Part shown: piece by piece, positions 1-7,782 of the stretch
Numbering within the stretch: position 1 is the stretch's first letter
Layout: each line of letters opens with the position of its first letter
Source of the DNA: Proteobacteria bacterium 005FR1
GTDB lineage: Bacteria; Pseudomonadota; Gammaproteobacteria; Pseudomonadales; Cellvibrionaceae
Direction: 5' to 3'
Assembly (NCBI GenBank): GCA_026192395.1
Contig: WACF01000002.1
Location: 372,001-436,000, forward strand
Length of the DNA stretch: 64,000 nucleotides
Program-made: the position numbers and the translations under genes
The notes under the pieces: generated by a model
The model's database searches: none
The model's input: the letters and a program-made list of their open reading frames with translations, nothing else
Told to the model about the DNA's origin: nothing

Positions 1-40
1 CCTTCCACGTGTCGGTAGTAGCATTTAGGGGTGAAGTAGC

Positions 41-814
41 TTGTCGGCTATTCTAGAATTTCAGAGCTTCGTTGCGCCCGTTCTGTTTGGGGCAAAACTA
101 AGAGCAACCCTGTTCCATGCCCTCGTAACCTGCGTGTCGGCATGCATCGCTGCATTTCTAATCTTCTATCTCTGGTATCCAGAAGACTACGCTCAGATGG
201 TAGGCGGATTGAATCTATTCCTTCTGGTTTGCGGTGTCGAACTTGTATTAGGGCCGGCGGTTTCCTTCATTATCTACAATCCGCGGAAATCGCACAGAGA
301 GCTGCTGCTCGACTATTCGCTGGTCGGATTGATCCAATTAGCCGCGCTGGCATTTGGTATTCACTCCACTTATATCGCGCGCCCTGTCTTCACGGTTTTT
401 GTGAAGGACCGCTTCGAGATTGTGACTCAGGCCGATATTCAAGAGGACCTGAGCAGCGTGCCATCTACCCTGATGCCGCTTTCCTGGTCCGGTCCGGAGT
501 TGATATCCGTCGAGTTCCCAAAGGACTCCCGCCAGAGTTCAGAAATTTTGTTTTCCGCTTTGGCGGGCAAAGATATCCACCTCATGCCGCGATACTATCG
601 CCCGTTTTCGCCAGGCGAAGCCGTTGAAGAAAGTGGATCGATTGGTGAGCTGGCTGCAAGGGTAGGGGATCCCGAAATGCGCTCGCAACTGGAGGCTTTC
701 GCTTCCAAGGAGTTTGGATGGCTTCCGGTAATGGCCCGTTCGGGCGTTTGGACGGCGGTGTTGGATAAGCAGACCGGGCAAGTGCTCGATTACCTGCCAT
801 ATGATCCTTTCTAA
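41..814 (+). CDS. TfpX/TfpZ-type type IV pilin accessory membrane protein
   Basis: Predicted 257-residue inner-membrane protein that assists assembly or stability of type IV pilin. Three hydrophobic segments are visible at about residues 20-43, 52-76 and 90-110, followed by a soluble C-terminal domain that starts with a characteristic ARPVFTVFVKDRFEIV stretch at about 112-127. The start is TTG, chosen because AGGGGTGA lies 7 bases upstream (27-34) and no ATG fits. In this family the gene normally follows the major pilin gene, which would lie just left of the window; nadC on the other strand converges on it with only 13 bp between the stops. This pilin-nadC-amp neighbourhood is familiar from pseudomonads and relatives. 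The family assignment is from recall of its N-terminal pattern. Confidence 0.8.
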   Translation: MSAILEFQSFVAPVLFGAKLRATLFHALVTCVSACIAAFLIFYLWYPEDYAQMVGGLNLFLLVCGVELVLGPAVSFIIYNPRKSHRELLLDYSLVGLIQLAALAFGIHSTYIARPVFTVFVKDRFEIVTQADIQEDLSSVPSTLMPLSWSGPELISVEFPKDSRQSSEILFSALAGKDIHLMPRYYRPFSPGEAVEESGSIGELAARVGDPEMRSQLEAFASKEFGWLPVMARSGVWTAVLDKQTGQVLDYLPYDPF

Positions 815-827
815 AGACTTTGAAATT

Positions 828-1679
828 TTAGCCAAGCAATCTCATTGACAGGTCGACGGCCGAGATATTTTTGGTCAGAGCTCCGCTCGAGACATAGTCG
901 ATACAATGCTGCTTGAGCGAAGCGAGGGAGTCGACAGCAACGTTGCCGGAAATCTCAAGCTTTGTTGCCCCGCGCTTATCATTGCCGATAGCCCTCAATT
1001 CGCGATCAGAGAAATTATCCAACATCACCACATCCGCCTTAGCCTCCAAAGCCTCCTTCAGCTCCCCCAGAGTCTCCACCTCCACTTCCACCATCTTCCC
1101 CGGCACCTGCCGTCTGGCTGCTTCCACGGCCTGCCTGATCCCCCCGCAAGCCGCAATATGATTCTCCTTGATCAAAAACGCATCAAACAGCCCCATCCGA
1201 TGGTTATAGCAACCGCCACAGCGCACCGCGTATTTCTGGGCCGTACGCAGTCCCGGGATCGTCTTGCGGGTATCGAGGATCTTCACGTGGGAGTCCTTCA
1301 CCAGGTCCGCATACTGCCGGCTGGCCGTAGCCGTCCCCGAAAGCAGCTGAAGGAAGTTGAGCGCGGTGCGCTCGCCGGTGAGCAGGCTGCGGGCATTGCC
1401 TTTGAGGGTGCAGAGCGTGCTGTTGGCCGCGACCTTGTCGCCGTCCTTGACTTTCCACTCGATGGTCACGCCGGGATCAAGTTGCCGGAACACCTCATCC
1501 ACCCAGGGCGTGCCGCAGACGACGCAGTCTTCCCGGGTGATGATGGTGGCGTCGGCGGTTTGCTCGGCGGGGATTAGCTGCGCGGTGATGTCGCCATCGC
1601 CAATGTCTTCTTCCAGGGCGATGCTGACCGCGCTGACGATGTCGTTTTCGAGGTTGGGGATGTCGGAGATGCTGACCAT
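828..1679 (-). CDS. nadC: Nicotinate-nucleotide pyrophosphorylase (quinolinate phosphoribosyltransferase)
   Basis: Cytoplasmic enzyme that converts quinolinate and PRPP to nicotinate mononucleotide, CO2 and PPi in de novo NAD synthesis. At 283 residues it is the usual full length. The N-terminal lid domain (about 1-115) ends with TGERTALNFLQLLSGTAT at 101-118. The barrel domain carries LDTRKTIPGLR at 135-145 and NHRMGLFDAFLIKENHI at 159-175, which hold the substrate-binding Arg, His and Lys residues, and ends with the LEISGNV strand. ATG start at 1679. The stop faces that of the pilin accessory gene; the next leftward gene upstream is a protease 83 bp away, so they may share transcripts. Confidence 0.97.
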   Translation of the reverse strand: MVSISDIPNLENDIVSAVSIALEEDIGDGDITAQLIPAEQTADATIITREDCVVCGTPWVDEVFRQLDPGVTIEWKVKDGDKVAANSTLCTLKGNARSLLTGERTALNFLQLLSGTATASRQYADLVKDSHVKILDTRKTIPGLRTAQKYAVRCGGCYNHRMGLFDAFLIKENHIAACGGIRQAVEAARRQVPGKMVEVEVETLGELKEALEAKADVVMLDNFSDRELRAIGNDKRGATKLEISGNVAVDSLASLKQHCIDYVSSGALTKNISAVDLSMRLLG

Positions 1680-1761
1680 AGATGTGAACTGCTATGCCGG
1701 TTGGGCCTTCCTGTGAAAGGCTGGGAAAACGCGCGGATCATAGCAGTTTTGGGGCGGGGCA

Positions 1762-2298
1762 TCAGCTGCTGGGGGCGTATTGCCTGAGAGTGAGCTGATT
1801 CTGTCGCTGCAGCAGTTCCACTTGCCGCAGCGCACTCATGCCCAGCAGGATCTCTTCGCCGGCCATGCCGGGATTGATGCTGGCAGCCACATCTTGGAAG
1901 CGAATGGGGCCGAGGGATAGCTCGTCGATGCTGGTGCGGTGGATTTCGACAGTGCCGTTGGCGGTCTGGGCATAGCCGCGGCTGCCGGGCTTCAGGCCCA
2001 GTTCGGCGGCAAGGCCAGCAGGGACAACGACGTCGGTAGCGCCGGTATCCAGCAGGAAGGTCACTTTCTTGCCGTTGATCCGACCGGTCGCTACATAGTG
2101 ATGCCAGCGGTTGCCGTCGAGAGTGACTTCGCGTATATCACCCGTGATTTGGCTTTGCAGCTCCCGGTTGGGGTTGTACTGGTTTTCCTCCCAGCTGCTG
2201 AAGGCAAGAACCAGGAGTGCCAGCCCGATCACCCAGCCGGCGAAAAGCATTCGACGGCCCAATCGGTGAGTGGGAGGAGGATTGTCCGATGCTGACAT
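1762..2298 (-). CDS. Membrane-anchored retropepsin-like aspartic protease (clan AA)
   Basis: 178-residue protein with one N-terminal membrane anchor (about 17-34) and a single periplasmic aspartic protease domain. The catalytic signature FLLDTGATDVVV places the Asp at about 84, and the partner strand GEEILLGMSAL follows at about 147-157. Single-domain retropepsins work as dimers. This matches the bacterial TIGR02281-type family, whose substrate is generally unknown. It lies just upstream of nadC on the same strand. Divergent to the next gene, with a 280-bp shared upstream region in which I find no convincing operator. Confidence 0.85.
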   Translation of the reverse strand: MSASDNPPPTHRLGRRMLFAGWVIGLALLVLAFSSWEENQYNPNRELQSQITGDIREVTLDGNRWHHYVATGRINGKKVTFLLDTGATDVVVPAGLAAELGLKPGSRGYAQTANGTVEIHRTSIDELSLGPIRFQDVAASINPGMAGEEILLGMSALRQVELLQRQNQLTLRQYAPSS

Positions 2299-2578
2299 AG
2301 ATGCTGGCCCTGCTTCGTCTGGATGGTTAGCTTGCGCCTGGCTAATTAGGTTTGGTAGTCAGAACCTGGCAGTCTCAATGAAACGGGTATAAAGAATCGA
2401 CCGACTTATTACTTTCTGTGAATGATGTCTCGATATCCGGAATTCTCAGTGAGGACGGTTGGCGCCCGATATATACTGAATTCGGCCTAGTCTGCCGCCG
2501 CTTCGGCAAACTCGCTGAACATTAGAAATCCAACATCCTGGATTCCCATATCCTGTTAGCAACTGGAGAATCTTCATC

Positions 2579-4696
2579 ATGCAGTCTGATGGCAAGAACA
2601 CTGGTGCAAAAGTGGTTGCTATCAATGCGAACAGCAAGGCTGACAATTCCCTGTCTGCTCAGGAGCGTGCGAAGCTCACCAAGCTGCCGGCGCCGGTCCA
2701 TGCGGTGCAGGAGCGGGGCAAGCAACTGTTCTCCAAGTCCCTGCGGAGCCTTTTCGACAACGCCGATGATGCGCTGTTCGCGCTGGCCGATAAAGCCACC
2801 TCCAACCAGGATCAGAACCTCTATTTTGAATCCATGCGCGAAGTGCGCATCCGCCGCCGGGAGCTGGAGTCCAGCTTCGCGGACGCAATCGACGCTGCCT
2901 TTGTCGATCTGGTGATCAAGGAGGGGGCTCACAGTCGCTTTGGCACGGAACGACCCGAAGGTCTGTCGCTGGTGAAAGATGACGAGCTGGAAGAGCTCGT
3001 TGCGATTGAATCCATGGTCAGCAAGGCGAACGCCGACTGCGGCGAAAGCCTCCAGTGCCTGTCCCTGCGTCTCGATAGTCTGGTGCCAAACAAGGTCTAC
3101 CAGAAGACCAACCCACTGGGGCCGGATATTGTCTGCAATGCCTTCGTGGGCGCTGCCCGTCAGCTGAAGGCTGACATCAAGGCTAAATTGGTCCTCTTCA
3201 AGCTGTTTGATGAATATGTCGTCAAGCAACTGCCATCGATCTATGAAGCCCTGAACGGCATTCTGATCGAACACAATGTGCTGCCGTCCCTGAAGCCTCA
3301 AAAGCAAGCGCAGCAACAGCCCGCTTCAGCTGGCACGTTCAGCGAAGGGCAAGCTACTACGGCCACGCCGGCTGGCAACGCTTTGCCGGCCCCCGAACTG
3401 ATGGTGGCGCTCAGCCAGATTCAATCGCAGGAAACCAGCGGCTGGGATCGATCGATATCCTCCGCGGCCGCCCTGCAAACCGATATCATCAATCGTTTGC
3501 TGAAGGCGCTGGAGAACCATCACGGCAAGAAGGCCCTGAGCCAGCCGCAGATGGAAACCATCAACCTCGTCAAACTCCTGTTCGAATTCATTCTGGATGA
3601 CCGCAACCTGGCGGATCCGATGAAGGCGCTGATCGGCCGCCTGCAGATTCCGATTCTCAAAGTGGCCCTTCTCGATGAGAGCTTCTTCAAAAAAACCGGG
3701 CATCCGGCCCGTCGCCTTCTCAACGAAATGGCCACCGCCTCCTTGGGCTGGCAGGCCAACCCGGAGAGTGAAGGAGCGCCCAGCGATCCGCTGTATCTGA
3801 AGATTTCCACTGTCGTTCACCAGCTACTCAGCGAATTCGAAACAGATTTGTCGCTCTTCAATGATGTGCTGGCCGACTTCGTATCCTTCGTTGATCGCGA
3901 GCGCCGCCGGGCTTCCATTCTCGAGCAGCGAACCATCGATGCTGAAGGCGGTATGGCTCGAGCCGAAGCAGCCCGAGAGACGGTCAGAGAAGCGCTTGAA
4001 CGAATCATTGCCGATCGTCCGGTTCCCCAGGAGGTTCGCAAGATCCTCGACGAGGCCTGGAGCAATGTGCTGTTTTTGATTTGTCTGAAGCAGGGCAATC
4101 AGAGCGAGGAGTGGCAACAGGCTTTGCAGACTGCTGACGACCTCGTCTGGAGCGTAACCAGCGACGCCCGTCCGGAATCACGGCAGCAGCTGCTGGGAAT
4201 GATTCCTCATTTGGTGAGGCGCTTGCGCGAGGGCCTCGAGCGGATTTCCTACAATCCATTCCAGATGAACCAGCTGTTCAATCAGCTGGAAAAACTGCAT
4301 CTCGCGCGCTTGCAAGCGCGCGACGCAGGCGCAGCCACTGAAGCTGCGTCGATCGGCGCGTCTCCCGCCCCCACGCCCACGACCGGTTCTGAATCTACAC
4401 CCGTGCGTGAGCCGGTGGATGAGCAGTTTCTTGCCACGGTGGATAAACTGACCCAGGGAACCTGGTTCGAAATCACCGAGGAGAGCGGCAGAAGCTATCG
4501 CTGCCGACTGGCGGCCATCATCAAACCCACAGGCAAGTACATCTTCGTCAACCGCAGCGGGATGAAAGTGGCCGAGCAAAGCCGTGCGGGTCTCGCCGAA
4601 GCGCTGCAGGCGAACCGCTTAAAGCCTCTCGACGACAGCATGCTCTTCGACAGGGCGCTTGAGTCCGTGATCAGCGGTTTGCGCAAGCCCAAATAA
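2579..4696 (+). CDS. DUF1631 family protein
   Basis: 705-residue soluble protein of the gammaproteobacterial DUF1631 family, of unknown function. It has no signal peptide or membrane segment. The body is largely helical and rich in charged residues, interrupted by two low-complexity linkers (about 241-275, Gln/Ala/Pro rich, and about 585-615, Ala/Pro/Thr rich). The last 90 residues (from about 618) form a compact domain starting DKLTQGTWFEI with an SYRCRLAAIIKPTGKYIFVNRSG strand pattern, which resembles PilZ-like beta structure. ATG chosen with GGAG 12 bases upstream. It stands alone between divergent and downstream amp genes. Confidence 0.85.
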   Translation: MQSDGKNTGAKVVAINANSKADNSLSAQERAKLTKLPAPVHAVQERGKQLFSKSLRSLFDNADDALFALADKATSNQDQNLYFESMREVRIRRRELESSFADAIDAAFVDLVIKEGAHSRFGTERPEGLSLVKDDELEELVAIESMVSKANADCGESLQCLSLRLDSLVPNKVYQKTNPLGPDIVCNAFVGAARQLKADIKAKLVLFKLFDEYVVKQLPSIYEALNGILIEHNVLPSLKPQKQAQQQPASAGTFSEGQATTATPAGNALPAPELMVALSQIQSQETSGWDRSISSAAALQTDIINRLLKALENHHGKKALSQPQMETINLVKLLFEFILDDRNLADPMKALIGRLQIPILKVALLDESFFKKTGHPARRLLNEMATASLGWQANPESEGAPSDPLYLKISTVVHQLLSEFETDLSLFNDVLADFVSFVDRERRRASILEQRTIDAEGGMARAEAARETVREALERIIADRPVPQEVRKILDEAWSNVLFLICLKQGNQSEEWQQALQTADDLVWSVTSDARPESRQQLLGMIPHLVRRLREGLERISYNPFQMNQLFNQLEKLHLARLQARDAGAATEAASIGASPAPTPTTGSESTPVREPVDEQFLATVDKLTQGTWFEITEESGRSYRCRLAAIIKPTGKYIFVNRSGMKVAEQSRAGLAEALQANRLKPLDDSMLFDRALESVISGLRKPK

Positions 4697-4756
4697 TCTG
4701 CTTTTCTGCGCACCGCATCCCCATCAGGCTTCGGTTTTCCTGCCTTACCGCCTGTG

Positions 4757-4791
4757 CAATAATCCCGCGACACTCTGAAGCGGGATTATTG
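4757..4791. promoter_or_regulatory. Perfect 12-bp inverted repeat abutting the ampD start
   Basis: CAATAATCCCGC (4757-4768) and GCGGGATTATTG (4780-4791) are exact reverse complements separated by 11 bases. The right arm ends two bases before the GTG start codon of ampD (4793). As RNA this forms a strong hairpin that would occupy the whole ribosome-binding region; no Shine-Dalgarno sequence is otherwise visible. As DNA the left arm CAATAAT preceded by TGTG could serve as an extended -10. Either translational masking or an operator is possible. Confidence 0.6.
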
Positions 4792-4792
4792 T

Positions 4793-5341
4793 GTGACTTT
4801 CAGCATTCACGGTGGCTGGCTCCGTCCGGCCATTCACGCGCCGTCACCCAACTTCGACAGCCGTCCTCCGGGCGAAGCGATCGATCTGCTGGTGATCCAC
4901 AACATCAGCCTGCCGCCGGGTGAATTTGGCACAGGCTGTATTCAGCAACTTTTCTGCAATACGCTCGACTGCAGCCGTCATCCTTATTTCGCCCGGCTGG
5001 TGGACCTCAAAGTCTCTTCTCATCTGCTGATCGAACGCGGGGGAGAAGTTTCGCAGTTCGTTTCCTTCGCCGATCGCGCCTGGCATGCGGGGCAATCCAG
5101 CTACGGTGGGCGATCGCGATGCAATGATTTCTCGATCGGCATTGAGCTCGAGGGAGTCGATGATCAGCCCTACACCGACACGCAGTACGCGGTACTGGCC
5201 GAGGTGACGCAGACGCTGCTGACACATTACCGGCACATGAGCAAAGAGCGGATCACCGGCCACAGCGATATTGCGCCGGGTCGCAAGACCGATCCGGGGC
5301 CGGCCTTTGACTGGCCGCGCTTCCTGTCCAGACTCACGTGA
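4793..5341 (+). CDS. ampD: 1,6-anhydro-N-acetylmuramyl-L-alanine amidase AmpD
   Basis: Cytoplasmic zinc amidase that removes the peptide from anhydro-muropeptides during cell-wall recycling, and thereby keeps AmpR-type beta-lactamase induction low. 182 residues, normal length. The zinc and catalytic set is visible: His36 in VIHNIS, Glu118 in GIELEG, His157 in GHSDIAPGRKTDPG, Lys165 and Asp167. RAWHAGQS at about 95-102 is also typical. GTG start directly follows a perfect inverted repeat. ampE follows 75 bp downstream, the classical ampDE order. Confidence 0.97.
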   Translation: MTFSIHGGWLRPAIHAPSPNFDSRPPGEAIDLLVIHNISLPPGEFGTGCIQQLFCNTLDCSRHPYFARLVDLKVSSHLLIERGGEVSQFVSFADRAWHAGQSSYGGRSRCNDFSIGIELEGVDDQPYTDTQYAVLAEVTQTLLTHYRHMSKERITGHSDIAPGRKTDPGPAFDWPRFLSRLT

Positions 5342-5416
5342 GCTGCGCTGCATGCTCGGCCAGGTTGCACTGGAAAAAGTCGCACTGACATCAACACCGA
5401 GGAGAACGAATCTGCC

Positions 5417-6325
5417 ATGACTTTGCTGTCAGTCGTTATCGCTTACCTGATCCTGCGCTGGTGGGGCGCCGCCAAGCCGCTTCACAACGATACTTGGTAT
5501 TTTCGCTGGTGCGACTGGCTGGCTCAGCGTCCTGCGCTCGCCAAAATGCCGGTGACGATTTTCGTCTTCTCCATCCTCGGGCCAGTGCTCGCACTCTTGT
5601 TTGTGCTGATCGCCGTCAGTTCCGTCTGGTACTGGCTCCAGCTGTTTATCGCCGTACCCGTGCTGCTGTATGCGGTCGGGCGGGGCAAGTATTCCGGCTT
5701 TGTTATGCGCTATATCCGGGCCCGGCATCAGGGCGACTGGGTGGAAGCGCTGGCTGCCTACCAGCAGCTGACCGGGCCCGAGCAGGAGGGGGGCGAGGAG
5801 GAGAGTGGCGAAGAAAGTGGCGAAGAGCCTGGCGAGCTGTTGGCGCAGGACGACTGGGCGGAACTGGACCAGCGCATGCTCGAGGTGGTCAGCTACCGCG
5901 GTTTCGAGCGGACTTTCTCCGTGGTCTTCTGGTTCGTGCTGCTGGGGCCGGCTGGGGCCCTGATCTATCGATTGAGCTCCCTTTATCTCTACCGCAACGG
6001 CGAAGAGGAAAACGAGCTGCGCGCTTATGCTCGCCGCTGGTTATGGTTGCTGGAGTGGCCTGCTGCCCGCGTGCTCGGCCTGTCTTTCGCGATGACGGGC
6101 AACTTCGTCGGTTGCATTCAAAGCTGGAATCACTACTTGTGGTCCACAGAGCATTCCACTGCTGAAGTTCTGCGTCACTATGTGCTCGGGGCACTGAACG
6201 TGGACGAAGAGCTGTCCACGGAGCCAGAAGCCACAGAGCGGGAATTCCGGGCGGCGCTGTCGTTGTTTTCGCGCACGCTGATCTTTTGGATCTGCGTATT
6301 GGCCGTGGGCGCGGTGGTGCTGTAA
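5417..6325 (+). CDS. ampE: AmpE-like regulatory signalling modulator membrane protein
   Basis: 302-residue multi-pass inner-membrane protein of the AmpE/CobD-like family, coded after ampD and proposed to act as a sensor or accessory in cell-wall recycling; its biochemical role remains unsettled. Hydrophobic segments occur at about 1-14, 50-90, 170-190, 215-235 and 285-302. The family motif LVRWW-like start (AYLILRWWG, about 9-17) and NDTWYFRWCDWL at about 24-35 are visible. An acidic low-complexity insertion rich in Glu/Gly/Ser (about 118-138) interrupts the cytoplasmic part. ATG start with GGAG about 15 bases upstream. Confidence 0.85.
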   Translation: MTLLSVVIAYLILRWWGAAKPLHNDTWYFRWCDWLAQRPALAKMPVTIFVFSILGPVLALLFVLIAVSSVWYWLQLFIAVPVLLYAVGRGKYSGFVMRYIRARHQGDWVEALAAYQQLTGPEQEGGEEESGEESGEEPGELLAQDDWAELDQRMLEVVSYRGFERTFSVVFWFVLLGPAGALIYRLSSLYLYRNGEEENELRAYARRWLWLLEWPAARVLGLSFAMTGNFVGCIQSWNHYLWSTEHSTAEVLRHYVLGALNVDEELSTEPEATEREFRAALSLFSRTLIFWICVLAVGAVVL

Positions 6326-6375
6326 GCGTCGTTTTGAGAGTTTGGGCCTGCTTGAGCCAAAAGGCGGGTGAGCGG

Positions 6376-6384
6376 TGCTATGAT
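6376..6384 (+). promoter_or_regulatory. Extended -10 promoter element upstream of yajQ
   Basis: TGC followed by TATGAT (6379-6384) fits an extended sigma70 -10 box, 52 bp upstream of the yajQ start. No good -35 is visible at normal spacing, as is common for extended -10 promoters. Confidence 0.4.
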
Positions 6385-6435
6385 GCCTGACCTGAAAAGA
6401 ACCTGTCCCAAAAAAAGAATGCCAGGAGGGAACAA

Positions 6436-6918
6436 ATGCCATCGTTCGATGTAGTGTCTGAAGTGGACAAGCATACCCTGACCAATGCGGTGGATCAGGC
6501 CAACCGAGTGGTAGACAACCGCTTCGACTTCAAAGGGGTTAACGCCAAGTTCGAGCGCAACGATTTTCAAGTCACCATGACGGCCGAAGCGGATTTTCAG
6601 GTGGCGCAGATGCTCGACATTCTGAAGAGCGCCATGCACAAAAACGGTATCGATATTAAGTGCATCGAAGAAGGTGACCCGCAGTCGTCGGGCAAGCTGG
6701 TGAAGCAGAATGTCACCGTGCGAACCGGGCTTGAAACCGACCTGGCAAAGAAGATCGTTAAGATGATTAAAGACAGCAAGGTCAAGGTTCAGGCTCAGAT
6801 ACAATCGGATCAGGTTCGCGTCACCGGCAAGAAGCGTGATGACCTTCAGGAGGTCATTCAGCTGTTGAAGCAGGCGGAGATCGACATGCCGCTGCAGTTC
6901 AGCAATTTCAGAGACTGA
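6436..6918 (+). CDS. yajQ: YajQ family nucleotide-binding / cyclic-di-GMP effector protein
   Basis: 160-residue soluble protein of the YajQ family (UPF0234). The family opens with [10 protein letters not shown] and [10 protein letters not shown], both present at residues 2-11 and 31-40. In Xanthomonas and Pseudomonas, members bind cyclic di-GMP and affect transcription of virulence genes; other members bind nucleotides or tRNA. A strong Shine-Dalgarno AGGAGGGA lies just upstream of the ATG. It is preceded by its own candidate promoter, and followed after about 110 bp by the ABC transporter genes on the same strand. Confidence 0.95.
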   Translation: MPSFDVVSEVDKHTLTNAVDQANRVVDNRFDFKGVNAKFERNDFQVTMTAEADFQVAQMLDILKSAMHKNGIDIKCIEEGDPQSSGKLVKQNVTVRTGLETDLAKKIVKMIKDSKVKVQAQIQSDQVRVTGKKRDDLQEVIQLLKQAEIDMPLQFSNFRD

Positions 6919-7027
6919 TCCAGATAGCCGGCTTCGACGTACAACTTCACCAGGAAAAGAACTCCAGTAGAACTGCCCGCTATCGCGCAGGGCATGAGCA
7001 CACCGCCGGCACCGAATCGGGTCTTTC

Positions 7028-7711
7028 ATGATAGAAGCGAAGAATCTCACCAAGAAAGTGCAGACCAGCGAAGGCGAGCTGGTGATTCTCGACGATGTTT
7101 CCCTTCAGGTCAGTGATGGCGACAGTCTCGCCATCATCGGCGCCTCCGGCTCCGGTAAATCCACCTTACTCGGCATTCTGGCCGGCCTCGACGTTCCCAC
7201 CAGCGGCAGTGTTCGGCTCAACGGCTTCGAGCTCACCGACATGGACGAGGAGGGGCGCGCGAAGGTGCGGGCGGACAACGTGGGTTTTGTCTTTCAATCC
7301 TTTCAGCTGCTACCGGGTCTGAGTGCGCTGGAAAATGTGATGATGCCGCTGGAACTCCACGGGCATGGCGATGCGCGGGAAAAAAGTGAAGCCTTTCTCG
7401 GTCGCGTCGGTCTGTCCGCGCGCATGCATCACTACCCGAAACAACTCTCCGGCGGTGAGCAGCAACGCGTGGCCATTGCGCGTGCATTCGCCAGCGAGCC
7501 GAAAATCCTGTTCGCCGACGAGCCCACCGGCAATCTCGATTCCGCCACCGGCCTGAAGGTGATTGACCTGCTGTTCGACCTCAACAAGGAGCAGGGCACC
7601 ACCCTGGTTCTGGTTACTCATGAAGATCGGCTGGCCAAACGCTGCCGGCATCAGCTGGAGCTGGAAGCGGGCAGAGTGGTGGTCCCGGCCGTGCGAGCGG
7701 CTGTCAACTAG
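7028..7711 (+). CDS. ybbA: ABC transporter ATP-binding protein, YbbA/LolD type
   Basis: 227-residue ATPase of the MacB/LolD/YbbA group. Walker [10 protein letters not shown] at 38-46, Q-loop FQSFQLLPG at about 89-97, signature [15 protein letters not shown] at 140-154 and Walker [13 protein letters not shown] at 160-171 are all intact. It pairs with the FtsX-type permease 71 bp downstream. E. coli YbbAP and relatives extract or move lipoproteins or lysophospholipids at the inner membrane; substrate here is not determined. TesA, which often neighbours ybbA, is not found next to it in this window. Confidence 0.9.
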   Translation: MIEAKNLTKKVQTSEGELVILDDVSLQVSDGDSLAIIGASGSGKSTLLGILAGLDVPTSGSVRLNGFELTDMDEEGRAKVRADNVGFVFQSFQLLPGLSALENVMMPLELHGHGDAREKSEAFLGRVGLSARMHHYPKQLSGGEQQRVAIARAFASEPKILFADEPTGNLDSATGLKVIDLLFDLNKEQGTTLVLVTHEDRLAKRCRHQLELEAGRVVVPAVRAAVN

Positions 7712-7782
7712 TCCGCTCGATTTCCCTCCAGGAAACAGGATTCCAGGCAACAAGATCTCACCCTCACACAGGCAGATGAACG

